The notes under the pieces were generated by a model that made no database searches, had not been told where the DNA came from, and worked only from the letters and a program-made list of their open reading frames with translations. A DNA stretch of 64,000 bases from Neocallimastix lanati (nom. inval.) (taxonomy: Eukaryota > Neocallimastigomycota > Neocallimastigomycetes > Neocallimastigales > Neocallimastigaceae), in assembly GCA_016946835.1 (NCBI GenBank), contig JACVTC010000166.1:263501-327500 (forward strand), written 5' to 3'. A program made the translations under genes and the position numbers. Positions 47,097 to 60,659 of the stretch are shown piece after piece. Each line of letters opens with the position of its first letter. The stretch's first letter is position 1.

Positions 47097-50000
47097 TGTT
47101 AAAAGTAAAAAGATTTCTTTTATTATGTTCTTATTATCACACAAAAGTAGTTATCAATAAATTTACTAGCAATATTTAACTATTTATAGCTTGTATTAAT
47201 TGTGGCTCGATAGTAATATCATTGGTCACTCATTTACACAAAATACATTACTAAACCCTTTAAATCTATGTTACACATAAACATTAATAATTATACTTCT
47301 GACACTCCCCCTCAAGTCTAACTTAGGAATAAAGTTAGAATTGAATAAATAATAGTTATTTGAGTATCTTTAATAGGATAACATTTTAGAATGTTAAACC
47401 GATAATGATTTAATATTAAAAATTATATGAGTTACTTAAATGTAATATTAGTAATATTAGTGTTCGTATGATTTCCTTTAAATGGAGTTTCCAATGGCTA
47501 TTCAATGTATATATAAATGAAGAAATTTTTCTTTTATTAGGATTCACTTACTTTTCCTTGGAGCGGATTGAAAAATTGTATCTTTGTCTATTGAAATTCT
47601 GCTTTAATGTATTGGGCATGTTACTTATAGCGTAGAACAAAAATTTTAATACGAATAGAATTATGAAGGCACAATAAACTTTCTAAAAGGGATTTATTTC
47701 GTTTTTATTGTAATTTTGAGTTCTAAATTTTGCTTTAACAATTTGTTTTAACCTAACAGTTTCATTTTCAGGTTCAACTATTTATTTTTATCACTAATAA
47801 AATTATCATGTTCAACGTGTATCTGTTTTTAATAATTTTATTGATTATATTTATTTTGAATTTGTTAAGAATTTAAGGATCGTGTTTCATAAAAATGTAA
47901 TAGGTTATATAAGTATAATTTAGTGAATGACGTGTGTTGTAAATTTAGTGTATTTATGGTTTTAATTACGAAATCCTGATTATTTTTATTTTTTTTTTTT
48001 ATTTCTGGGGGTTATTGTAAATTGACTAAGTTCAATATAATGAATGTTCACATTAATATTTTTATGTTTATGAAATAATTATATAGTATACTCCCCCTGA
48101 TTTCGTAATTTAAACAAAGATGAATAATAGCGTAAGTAATAGTTGAAGTTTGTTTAACGAAATATGAAACAAATGTTGGAATGCTTTAAAAGTGATGTTA
48201 TATTTATATAGATGTAGGTAAACCGAAAAATTGGTATAGTAAATATGACGTCTGTAAACGATAATCCGAGTTTAAATGGATAAAAAGACGATAATCTAAG
48301 ATAAACTTGAATTATAAGCTCTCTATTTCGAAATGTAGCTACAACTTCAACCATATTATTATTTATTGTATACACGAGTTTCATCATTTTCCTTCTAATT
48401 CACCTTGTTCATCTTATTTATTGTATCTATTGTACTATACTTGAAGGTATGAATATTGCAATATTAAATCATGAAAATGATATTATTCGAATAGGTACGT
48501 AATGTTTGACATTAAAAGTGAATTAGTTATAAATAAAAAAAAATTGAAGTTCAAGTTAAATGTGTATCGATGATGGTAATTAAATTGTGTGATGGGATGT
48601 TAGTGAATATATTAGTGAATATGGGGAGTTGATTGATCAAAGATTTAAAATATATTATCAAGTAAAAAATATGTAGTGGTGTTGTCATATTAAAGTAAAA
48701 GGAAAATAATATAATTTAATTTGAAGATACTGCACTTATATAATGAAGGTTTATGTAAAATGTGAATATGATCAGTTATAATATTGGAATGATATAATAA
48801 TTTCAATTAATGGTTAAATTGTATGTCGGTTATTGTTGTATTTGTTTATGGAAGTAAATAATGGTTATATTATTCGAATTAAAAAACTTTAATGTGATTA
48901 TAACTGAATTTATTAAAAATTATTAGTTAAAATATTGAACACAGATCTTAATTGGAAAGGTTATTTATATAGTATTAATAAGAAATATAATTCATAATTG
49001 ACGTTGTTTGACAAAGATACTGATTAATGGTAGTTATTTGAAGATCCTGAGAACATAATACACTTAGTTAAATATGATGGGGATTGTTACCACCAATTAA
49101 GTATATATAAGTTTATAGTTATACGTAATACTCAATTGTAATTATTTTTTTTTTTTTTGCTGATGTAATGGATGATTTTAGCAAAATAATTTTGAATTTT
49201 ATCTCTAATATCGGATTTGTATTTTAAATTGTTAATCTTCTCCAATTTATTGTTTTAACATTTCACTGATTATTGGTTATTTTTTATTTTTTATTTTAAT
49301 ATTTTAAATCAGATTGATTATATCAATTTGAAATTATTCTATTTATTGTATTGGAGCCATTAATTATCTTTTCGATATAGAAATTTACATGAATGCCTAT
49401 TTTATAAAGATATATTCTTATGATATTAGTGATTGAATAAATATTCATGTTTTAGAATGATGGAGTAGAGATTTGTTACAATAGTTGAAAGTTAAATTTC
49501 CATAATAGCAAATATCTATATTAATTCTGACTCAGAAGTTTCGTTTTCATCAAATTACATAATGATATAATTTCTATTGTAAATGTTGAACCATGTTACG
49601 GTATCATGATGTTTCGAAATATTCGATAATTCAGAAAGCTGAACATATTTTAGTATAAATATAATTTGTTAATTATGAGTTACACAACTCATGGGGATAC
49701 ACATGGTTTTGATGAGTATTAATTATGGATTCTTTTTTTCATTTGATTATTAAATTTGATTATTCTAATTGTGTTGTTTTGTGAATGGTCTATTAATTGT
49801 TTGTTACAGATGTTTTGCGGAATTTTGTTTCATCTTATCATTGAGATTATTCTATTTGTTAGTGCATTTTGAATTTATAATAATGTAAAGTTTGTTTCAA
49901 GGATGAATATGTAATTTTATTATTTGGGGTATTTTATTAATTGATATATTAATTACTTATTTCATTTCAATAAGGTATTTTGATAAATCAGAATATTAAT

Positions 50001-51267
50001 GAAAAATGGCTATAACGATGTCCTAAATTTGTAACCCTTAATTCTGGTGATATTCCGCATTGCAATTTTTAAATAAATGCTAATAATATTCATTATGGTA
50101 ATTTTAATTTTATTTTATTTTATTATTCTTTTTTTATTTTTACATATTTTATCATATGGCTGACCAATATTCAGCTCATTTTATTTTTATTAGGCTGACC
50201 AATATTCAGATCATTTTATTTTTATTAGGCTGACTATACTCAGCTCATTTTATATTTTTATATATTTTAGATTAATAAACAACATTAAATTAGATGTTCC
50301 ATCACTAACCAAAATATAGTATCTTGCTGACAATTTCAGCTAATATTAATTCAGTATTTTTCTAGCTGACTTTTTTCAGCTTAGATTAGTTCAATATTTA
50401 TCTAGCTGACATTTTCAGCTTAGATTATTAATATTTAGTCAATATTTTGATTTATGGTTTTTATTTACACTAGATTTATTATATAAATAATTTTGTGTTG
50501 CTGACTATTTATATTATTATTCAGCTAACATTTCATTTCGCCGGTAACTATATTCTTTCAACTGGTTTATTTATTATATTATATATTACAAATTTGTTTT
50601 TTTTATTATTTATTAATATATATATTTTTTTGGCTGCTGACTATATTATTTTCAGCTGGTTTTTTTTTTTATCATATTATAACTTAAGTAATTCAATGTT
50701 TTTTTTTTTTTATTTATTTTTGTTATTTTATTATTTACATCATATGAATATATATACGAAAATGAATAAAATCACTACTTATCTTTATAAGACTTATATT
50801 TCATGTATTATTGGGAATAACGTCGTATATATTTTTTATTAGGATATTTTATAATTATTTAGATTAGTTTGTTTTTAATTATGATTTACGATTGTTTTTT
50901 TTTGTTTATAATTATAATAAAAAAATAAAGATGAGTTAGATGTTTAAATGTTTGATGTATAGTTTAATTAAATATTATTATTAAATATTCATTTAATAGA
51001 TTATTTATACATAACTTAATATTATTTAACTCAATCTTAAGAGATTGAGACTCTTAATCTGTTAAAAGTAAAAAGATTTTTTTTATTATGTTCTTATTAT
51101 TATATAAAAGTAGTTATCAATAAATTTACTAGCAATATTTAACTATTTATAGCTTGTATTAATTGTGGTTCGATAGTAATATCATTGGTCACTCATTTAC
51201 ACAAAATACATTACTAAACCCTTTAAATCTATGTTACACATAAACCTTAATAATTATACTTCTGACA
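47097..51267 (-). mobile_element. Large non-coding LTR element (LARD-like), complete ends (fossil)
   Basis: Two 208-bp LTRs (47097-47304 and 51060-51267), minus strand TGTCAGAAGT...ACTTTTAACA, flanked by 5-bp target duplication ATTTT. The 5' side (right) has the tRNA-Lys-type primer site (51059-51040); the 3' side (left) has a polypurine tract (GAGGGGGAG) and a CTAACTT...AAAGTTAG hairpin. The 3.75-kb interior shows no gag, protease, integrase or reverse transcriptase in any frame. It is less A/T-rich than the spacers and holds a hairpin-repeat leader (50150-50550). The LTRs differ at about six positions, five of them C/T. It was probably mobilised by a relative. It looks whole as a non-autonomous element. 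Confidence 0.85.
50150..50550 (-). repeat. Leader tandem repeats with GCTGA/TCAGC hairpins
   Basis: Three units of about 35 bp (50157-50255), each with GGCTGACCAATATTCAG or a close variant, followed after a gap by three to four copies of TAGCTGAC...TCAGCTTA-type units (50325-50420) and looser ones to 50550. Each contains a short inverted repeat GCTGA...TCAGC. Confidence 0.8.
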
Positions 51268-51305
51268 ATTTTTAATTGAAAATATCTTTTTGGAACTATT
51301 AATCT

Positions 51306-54300
51306 TGTTAAAATATATTTACTATATTTCATTTTATATTAACCAATCAATTAGTTTAATAAATAATATTCATGTATAAAAGCTTTCTAAATGAATATGT
51401 TTTTCTTTAGTTCTATTTTTATAAAAAAATATATTAATAAATAATAAATATCTATAATATAAATAAATTAAACTATTATTTAATTATATAAACATTAATG
51501 TGTCTAAAAGATTAAGAGTCTCAATCTACTAATTGAGTTTGAATTAAAATAAAGTTAAGTTATAATATAAATTAAATTTTTCTATTTTTACCTTTCAATA
51601 AAACCAAAGAACTAATAAATTATTATTTTTATTATTTATTGTATTTTATTTATTACCGAATCAAATCCATAAGAAATAAAGATTTTTTTTTAATCAACAA
51701 TAAATAAAATTATAGTTAAATTGTTAAATAATAAAATTAATATCATCAAGATGAAAAATTTATTGTCAACTGATGATATTAATATTAAAAGAAAATAAAA
51801 ATGATATCATCAAGATGAAAAATTTATTGTCAACTGATGATATTAATATTAAAAATAAAATAAACACAATATCATCAAGATGAGAAATAAATAGTCAACT
51901 GATGATACTAATATTAAATTAAATTAAATCTAATATCATCAAGATGAGAAATATATAGTCAACTGATGGTATTTAGATAAATTTGAAACTAAAATATTAT
52001 TAATATAAAAAATATAATTAAATTAAAGTAATAATAAAAAAAAACTAATTATATGTATTAAATAAAATTTTGAATAAATCACATTATATAATATATCAAA
52101 TATATTAAAATGAAATTATAAAACTAATCAATGAATAAAAAATAAAAAATCTAATCAAATAATAATCAACTTTTATTTAATCAAAATTAATAATAAATTA
52201 AATAATATAAATGCCTTATTTATTAAAGTTTGGTATTACAATACTAAATGAGATAAAAATAGTAACAAATTAATGAAATCAAATTTAAGTAAAAATTAAA
52301 ATGAGAATTTTTAATATAACAAATTAATACTAATAAATTAATAAAAATTAACAGAATTAAATATTATAATATTTTTTTAAAAAAAAAAAAAAAAAACTAC
52401 TAAAATATTTTTATTAATTGAGATATTAAAAAATAGTTATAATTAATTTAAAATAATAATAAAAATTTAAGACTTCAAAAGTACTCGAAATGGCTGGAAG
52501 AAGAAGAAACCAAGAACAAGTTATCAACCTCACCGGAGAAGATATTACACATAACGGAATAACCTTTAATTATTCCGAAAATTTCAACCAAATTACTGAA
52601 CTAAATACAGAAAACTACCCTGTTTGGAAAAGAAAAATTCTGTATTTGCTAACAATAAATAAATTAACCAAATATGTCCTTCATCCAATTGTAAAGAAGT
52701 TAAGAAAGAGAGATATAAGAGAAGAATTAACAGATTACCCGGAGGATCAATTTGATAGTTCGTTAGTTTATGAAAAGAACACTAAAAACATTGATATAAC
52801 TAACGACATCACGGCCAAATGGATTATCATAAATGGGCTTGGAGAACAAACACAAAAACTAATAAATGGAAATGAAAAGACCGCTTTTCAAATTTGGAAC
52901 ATCTTCCAAGAATCGTTTACCAAAAGCAAGGAAAGAAGAAAAATCGAAATCCAAAACAAAATTGAAACAATGAAGTTTGACACAAAGACCGATATAAATA
53001 TATTCATTGCCAATTTGCAAAACTTAATAGACGAACTTGAGAAAATTGACAATGACCTTAGTATAAATACAAAAATCGGCATTCTAAATAGATGCTTACC
53101 TGAAGATCTAAGGTGGATAAACGTCTTTCAACATAAGAGTTGGGAATCATGCTGCTCCTATGTTAAGGAAATCATCCCTAATATCGTTTTATCTAATTTA
53201 AAAGAAAAAAATTCCATTCAGGAAAACAACAATAATAATATTCTCTTCAATGCTGAAACAAGAAATAGTAAGAATTATCGAAACAATAATAGAACTAAAG
53301 GTAAAAGAAAAAGTTTTAAAAGGAGTAGTGGAAGATGTAACTATTGTGGAAGAAGAGGACATTACTTCTATGAATGTAAATTCAGAAAAAATAATTTATA
53401 TAAAAATCAAAACAAAAATAAATTTAATAAAAAAACTAAAAACAAAAGAAAATTTCAAAACGATATTAATTATGTGAACACTAATGATGCCTCTTCAAGT
53501 AATTATGACACAATATACGCAGATGCCTTTACTAAAGATTATAATACAGAAAATAATATTGAATTAAATTACTGTAACGTTGAAAAAGAATTTTTAAATG
53601 AAGATAATGACAAAAACTTTCTTTCATGTTGGATTTTGGACTCCGGTGCTTCAATCAATATCACAAGCAATCTTAATCTTCTAATAGACATAAAAAAATG
53701 TAATGAAGAAATTAATCTAGCTAATGGACAAATAATTACAGCTGTCCATAAAGGAAAATTTAAGGGGTATGTAAACAACAATGAAGTAATACTTAATGAG
53801 GTATACTACTCTCCAGCCATCAATAAAAATTTAATATCCATATGCAAATTACTAAAAGAAAATTATAAAATTGTTTTTAATAATTCAAATAATAAATCAT
53901 ATGCAATCATTTACGATAGCAATGATAAAAGAATAGTTAACATCACTGCAACCAAGACTAATACATTTAAAATTTGGTTTTCCAATAATAAAATAAATCT
54001 CAATAATAATAACAATCAACATAATAATTTAGAAATAAATTTCACTACACCAAATGCAGCAAAGAGATTAAATTTATGGCATAGAAGATTATGTCATTTT
54101 GATATTAGTCATATTAAAAACAAATTATTAAAACTTAATACACCAGTTAGTCAATGCCCAATTTGTATGAATTCAAAACTTAAAAATAAACCATATAAGC
54201 AAGCAACAAATAAGTCGAAACATATATTTGAATTACTTCACATGGACTTGGTTGGTCCTCTTCCTGAATCACTTTATGGTAACAAATATCTTTTTACAAT

Positions 54301-57300
54301 CCTCGATGACTATTCACGCTATGGATGGACTTTGTTTTTAAAATCTAAAAGTGACACCTTTAACTCATTTTACAATTGGTTTTTATGGATTAAAAATAAG
54401 TATAATACTAGAATTATATATATTCGAACGGATAATGGTACAGAATTTTGCAATAATAATTTTAATTTATTCTTTAAATCTTATGGTATCAAACATCAGC
54501 TAACTGTACCATATAACCCACAACAAAATGGAAGTGTGGAACGATTCAATGGCACCCTAATTAATTCCGCCAAAGCTATGCTGAATGACTCTAAACTTAG
54601 TCACCAATTTTGGGAAGATGCTACCTCTACTGCTAATTATATACATAATCGCATTCCACACAAAGGAATAAATATGAAAATACCTTATGAAATAATTAAC
54701 AAAACAAAGGTCAACTATTCAAATATTAAAGTATTTGGATGCAAAGTTTATTTCTTTATTCCTAAAGTCTTTAGATCTAAATTCGATAACAATACTAAAC
54801 CAGGGATTTTTCTAGGATACTCTGAAAATCCATCAGCTTACAAAATTTTAGATATTACTACTAATAAAATAATCCTATCTAGATCTGTTGCTTTTTTCGA
54901 ATCCAATCCTGGAAACAGTTATCTTAAAGAATGCTCAACTGAATTTTCCAATTTTATTCCGGATCACGAAATCAGGGGAGATAATACATATAATACATAC
55001 TATAATAAAAATACATACGATACCAATACATATAACATTAATCATAATATTCAACAAAGATTAAATAAAATTGATTATCCAAGTTCTAAAGAATTTTTTA
55101 ATTCAAAAAACATCCTAAGTAATTCACCAATATTAAATAATAGCAATATACAAAATATATACGAAGATATAATCAATAAAAATAATCCTAAGAATAAAAG
55201 AAAATATAACAAAAAACAAAGAAATAATAATTACATTAACAATAATAGTAACAATAACAATGAAAATATCAATAATAATAACCATAACAATAATTTCATT
55301 AATAATAATACAAATAATAATAATAATATAAACAATAATAATATTAATAATAATGACATAACCAATAATAATTTTATCAATAATAATAATATAAATAATA
55401 ATTATAATAATAATAATACAAATAATAGTAATAATAATAATACAAATAATAGTAATAATAAAATTAGAATTAATAATAATAATATTGAAAATAATAATAA
55501 TAGCCAAAATAGAGAAGATACTAATAATAAAATAAATGATAATACAGCCAATAAAACAATCAATAACAATAATAATATTGAAAGCAGCAGAGTAAATGAC
55601 AACACAATTATCAATAAAAATTATATTCAACGTAATGGAAACGAAATTATAAATACTTTTTTGACTAATAACAATTCATTTAAATTAAATAATATCGAGA
55701 CCAATAATAAAAAAAGAACTATGAATATTATAAATGAAAGTAATAACAAAAGAAGAAAGACAACAAATACCTTAAGAGAACCAGAAAATTATAAGGACAT
55801 TCAAAATTTAATTGATAGAAAAGAGTGGATTAATGCAGTAAATGAAGAATTAAGTAATATGAAAAACTTAAATGTATTTAATACAATTAAATATATACCC
55901 AAAAATGCCAATGTAATTTCCTCACGATGGATTTTCAAATATAAAAGAAATGCGAATGGCGAGATAACAAAAAGAAAGGCAAGATTGGTAGCACGAGGTT
56001 TTACCCAAGAATTTGGAATAGACTTTCATGATACTTTTGCACCAACGTTAAAACACGACTCTATCAGAATTTTAACTTAAATTGCTGCCCAAAATAATTT
56101 TAATATAGAACAAATCGATATAAACGCTGCTTACCTTAATGCCAAGTTAAGTGAAAATATTTATATGAAACCTCCAGAAGGTCATCCAGATTTTAATAGA
56201 AAATACTGGAAATTAAACAAGGCTATATATGGTCTGAAACAAAGCGGAAGAGAATGGAATAAAGAAATTAATAAATTCTTAACTAAAATAGGACTTAGAA
56301 GAATGGTAAGTGAACCATGTATATATGTAAAAAATGGTAAAAATAAAAACATTTTATGTATAGTCGGTATTTATGTTGACGATATTTTAAACGCTGGAAA
56401 AGAGAATGAAATTAAAATTATAAAAGAATATTTCAAAAGAAAATATAAAATAAAAGAAATTGGAGACGTGGATTTCGTTATCGGAATAAAATTTGTTAAA
56501 CACAAAAACGGATATTTTATGCATCAAAGAAGATACATTATAGAGGTTTTAGAAAAATTCAATATGAATAATGAAAAACCATTAAGGAATACAAAACCAA
56601 TTACGGACGACAAACTTAGAAATATAAAGTTTAATCAAACTACCTACCGAAGTGCAATAGGAAATTTACTCTACATTGCTATATGCACCAGACCTGATAT
56701 TCTATTTTCGGTAAGTAAAGCAGCACGAAAATCAAATAATCCGAATATGGAAGACTGGAACAATGTCGTACGAATACTAAGATATCTTAAAGGAACAACG
56801 AGTTACGGGATAAACTATACAAGGAAACTAGGAATAGAAGCCTTTGTTGATGCCGACTTTGCAGGAGACACTGAAACCAGAAGATCAACAACAGGTTTTT
56901 TAGTAACCATGGGCAACGCACCAACTAGCTGGTGTTCCAAGCTACAACACTGTGTGTCAACATCTACTGCAGAATCGGAGTATTATAGTCTGAGTGAATA
57001 TGGCAAGCACTGCATTTGGTATTTAAACTTAATGAAAGAATTATATTATAATATTAAATGTATTAAAATAAAAATAGATAACAAAGCTGTCATATTCAAT
57101 AGCAAAAATCAATCCATTAATCCGAAGACAAAACATATTGATATAAGAATTCATTATATTAGAGAAATAATAAATAAAAATTTTATAAAATTAGAATATA
57201 TTCAATCTCAAAATAATTTGGCCGATGGATTCACTAAATATCTGAATAACACTCTTATGGAAAAATTCAGAAATTCTTTGTTATATAAAATTGAGGATTT

Positions 57301-57578
57301 AAAATTTTAATTCTAAAAATATAGTTAAAATTAAACAAATGTAACATTGAAACGAAGTTACATTTGAGGAGGAGTGTTAAAATATATTTACTATATTTCA
57401 TTTTATATTAACCAATCAATTAGTTTAATAAATAATATTCATGTATAAAAGCTTTCTAAATGAATATGTTTTTCTTTAGTTCTATTTTTATAAAAAAATA
57501 TATTAATAAATAATAAATATCTATAATATAAATAAATTAAACTATTATTTAATTATATAAACATTAATGTGTCTAAAA
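51306..57578 (+). mobile_element. Ty1/copia LTR retrotransposon, nearly whole and very young (fossil)
   Basis: LTRs 51306-51509 and 57375-57578, 204 bp each, with no difference visible by eye; target duplication AATCT on both sides. Order: primer site (51510-51530), leader repeats (51743-51972), gag-pol 52490-57310, polypurine tract (GAGGAGGAG) and 3' LTR. Gag carries a CCHC knuckle (CNYCGRRGHYFYEC, about 53340); protease has DSGAS (about 53640); integrase has a zinc-finger region (LWHRRLCHFD...CPIC) and the acidic triad in HMDLVGPL, TDNGTEF and NGSVERFNG; reverse transcriptase has YGLKQSGREWN and YVDDIL; RNase H has DADFAGD and LADGFTKYL. A poly-Asn linker (about 55230-55500) separates integrase and reverse transcriptase. 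About one break. Confidence 0.95.
51743..51972 (+). repeat. Leader tandem repeat, four ATATCATCA/TGATGATAT units
   Basis: Four units of about 55-62 bp, each with ATATCATCAAGATGA, then GTCAACTGATGATATTAA; the last is slightly diverged. Each unit is bounded by a 9-bp perfect inverted repeat (ATATCATCA and TGATGATAT). Positioned between primer site and gag of the element 51306-57578. Confidence 0.9.
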
Positions 57579-57579
57579 A

Positions 57580-58450
57580 ATCTTAATATTATTAGAAATC
57601 ATTATTTATAGAATTATATCCTTAATATATAATGTACATTCTTTCTTATTATTCATGTATTGGGTAATATAAATATATCTTAAATTTTCCAATAATTTTT
57701 ATTTATTTAATATTTAAATCAAACTTTTTTTTTTCCAATAATTTATTTAATTAATTATTAATGCACCACTATAGACAATAGTAAATATCTTTATTTGGGA
57801 AAGATAATTGTAAATAATTTTCTTTTATTTTTTTTTTATTTTTTAATTTATTTACTTATTTTTATTTATTTCGTTTATTAAAAGTTATAATAAATATTAA
57901 ATTTAATGGTAATTGTTTATTTCAAGAAAAAAAATTTTTTAAAGTTAAAAAAAGTATATTAAAACTAAATAATAAATAATAAATATTTAAATAATAAGTA
58001 ATAAATAATAAAATAATAAATAATAAATATTTAAATACTAAGAAAATAATTAATTCAATAGTAATCATAATTAAATAATGTATTATATAATATAAATAAT
58101 TAAATATATGATAAATGATGGTACATATAATACTTCCATATTTTATCTAAATAATACTAAATAAAAAGTATTTAAAAGTAAAATAATTAAATCCATTCAA
58201 TAAAAGCATATTTATTCTATTATCTTTTGCTTTATTAATTCTTTATTTTAAGACTAATTCCTAAAAATAATTAGTAAACATATAATAACTTCCTAATTTT
58301 ACAGGCTAATTAATAACCTTTAATTATTCTTTTTATTATCTAATTTTACTGGACAATTAGTAAAATTTTATTAAATAAATAATTTATATTCCTATTTATA
58401 TTAGTTATCTAAATTAAAGTAATCTTTATAAATAATAATTTTTACTATAA
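57580..58450. other. A/T-rich spacer with AATAAATAAT simple repeats
   Basis: No gene or LTR recognised. Simple repeats around 57960-58030. Confidence 0.55.
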
Positions 58451-58452
58451 TA

Positions 58453-60141
58453 TGTTAATAAACACACAATTAAGAGACACACAATATTAAGATAATATTA
58501 AAATTATGTTTAAGTAAAGATGTTTTATATTCCTTTATTATATATTAATATTTATTATTTTAAATATATATAACTAAGTATGTGTGAGCGTATATATATT
58601 AAGGTTTTTATTGTTATTTAAAAAGTTAAAAAAATTTAGAATTATAACTTAAGCACGTTTTATAGTATTTCGAGTATTAATGTATTTGTAAAATATTTGA
58701 TAATCATAGATTAAATTTTATATTAAAATATATTTTTAACATTCACCCTAAAATCTAGCTTCAAAAAAAACTTGATGTAAAAAAAAATGAAGATAGATTT
58801 TGAAAAATTATACTACTTTTAATTTGATTAGGAGAGCTTTCTTAAAAAAAACTTATTATATATAAGAAAAAAAAAATGATGACGCATTTTAAATTATATT
58901 ATTCAATTTTAGTAAAAAGGGAAATTCTAAATTTATCCATTAAAGTATTGTTTAAGTATTTCGTGAAACCGTCTGCTAAATTTTCTTTAGTGTTTATGTA
59001 ACTCAATTTAATTAATCTTTTATTGACAAGGTCTCTAATATGATGATACCGAATATCAATGTGTTTCGACTTGGGATTAATTGACTGATTCTCACTATTA
59101 TATATTTTTGCTTTATTGTCGACAAAAATTTTTACATTATTAATTTTTATTCCAAGTTCATTTAATAAATTCTTATACCATAATGAATGCTTTGCGCATT
59201 CGCTCAAACTATAATACTCAGCTTCGGCCGTTGAGGTAGAAACGCAATGTTGCAATTTCGAGAACCAACTGGTTGGCGTTCTTCCCATCATCATCAGGAA
59301 TCCTGAAGTAGATTTTCTTGTGATTGAGTCTCCAGCGAAATCTGCGTCGACATAAACCTTAAGGTTAATACCTTTTTCAATTTTTATACCATAGTTTTTT
59401 GTGTACAATAAGTATCTGAATATTATAAGAACATTATTCCAATCCTCTAAGTTAGGGTTATTGGATTTTCTTGCTGCTCTGCTCACAGCAAATAGGATAT
59501 CAGGTCAGGTACAGATAGCAAGATATAATAGGTTCCCAATGGCACTTCAGTATTTCGTTTCATTAAATTTTATGCATTTCAATTTATTATTTTCTACTTG
59601 TATTAAATTTTTTGATTGTGTAAGTTTCACGAAATACTTAAACAATACTTTAATGGATAAATTTAGAATTTCCCTTCTTACTAAAATTGAATAATATAAT
59701 TTAAAATGCGTCATCATTTTTTTTTTTTTATATATAATAAGTTTTTTTTAAGAAAGCTCTCCTAATCAAATTAAAGGTAGTATAATTTTTCAAAATCTAT
59801 CTTCATTTTTTTTTTACATCAAGTTTTTTTTGAAGCTAGATTTTAGGGTGAATGTTAAAAATATATTTTAATATAAAATTTAATCTATGATTATCAAATA
59901 TTTTACAAATACATTAATACTCGAAATACTATAAAACGTGCTTAAGTTATAATTCTAAATTTTTTTAACTTTTTAAATAACAATAAAAACCTTAATATAT
60001 GTACGCTCATACATACTTAGTTATATATATTTAAAATAATAAATATTAATATATAATAAAGGAATATAAAACATCTTTACTTAAACATAATTTTAATATT
60101 ATCTTAATATTGTGTGTCTCTTAATTGTGTGTTTATTAACA
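58453..60141. mobile_element. Palindromic copia remnant: two 3' ends joined head to head (fossil)
   Basis: Left LTR 58453-58741 (minus orientation) and right LTR 59853-60141 (plus), 289 bp each, are inverted copies at high similarity (TGTTAAAAATATAT...TTATTAACA). On each inner side follow a polypurine tract and the end of RNase H: the left, minus-strand arm runs from about 59550 to 58899 (TSTAEAEYYSLSECAKH, LADGFTKYL), while the right, plus-strand arm keeps only the last residues (TKYLNNTLMDKFR, 59630-59692). The arms match over about 520 bp. No 5' LTR, primer site, gag or most of pol. Clear 5-bp target duplications were not found. Confidence 0.85.
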
Positions 60142-60149
60142 GTAATAAA

Positions 60150-60415
60150 TAATAAGTAATTAAAAAAGACATAAATAATATTTAATATTATTATTATTAA
60201 ATATTAATAAATATTAATTAACAATTAATAAAAAAGACATAATAAATAATAATTAATTAAAAAAGACATAAATAATATTTTATTTTATTATTATTAAATA
60301 TTAATAAATAATAATTAATAATTAATAAAAAAGACGTAATAAATAATATATAGTAAAAAAACATAATAAATAATAAATAAAAAGTAATTAAAAAAGACAT
60401 AAATAGTATTTAATA
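60150..60415. repeat. Tandem repeat of about 100-120 bp units
   Basis: About two and a half units, each containing AATTAAAAAAGACATAAATA, an ATTATTATTAAATATTAATA block and ATTAATAAAAAAGACATAAT. Begins next to the palindromic element and runs up to the LTR-like sequence at 60420. Confidence 0.7.
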
Positions 60416-60419
60416 TTAT

Positions 60420-60657
60420 TGTTAAATAATAAATAAATAATAAATAATATTTGAATAATAAATATTATAGCTAGATATTTATGTGATATTAAGGAGTTTT
60501 GTAATATATTTTTAATATATATATTATCAAGTATATGACCTATGACCAATAATATATATTTGTGTAATCTTAATAAAACAACTATAAATGTTTTAAAAGA
60601 TATTTTCATTAACAGTAACTCCTTATCAATACAAGTAACAAGATTATTATTTCTAAA
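60420..60657 (+). repeat. Solo LTR-like sequence
   Basis: Contains TGACCAATAATATA, AACTATAAATG and the ending AGATTATTATTTCTAAAA, matching the downstream half of the LTR at 34030-34232. The proposed start TGTTAAATAATA is the weakest part. No primer site or polypurine tract on either side. Confidence 0.6.
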
Positions 60658-60659
60658 AA

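Noticed and set aside
50495-50842. 115-codon hydrophobic open frame
   Set aside because: Composition is driven by T-rich leader sequence of the non-coding LTR element; no family features.
55133-55630. 165-codon Ile-rich open frame opposite the pol gene
   Set aside because: Antisense shadow of the poly-Asn repeat.
60150-60415. CRISPR-like array
   Set aside because: Units are long, A/T-only and imperfect, without unique spacers, in a eukaryotic contig; a plain tandem repeat explains it.
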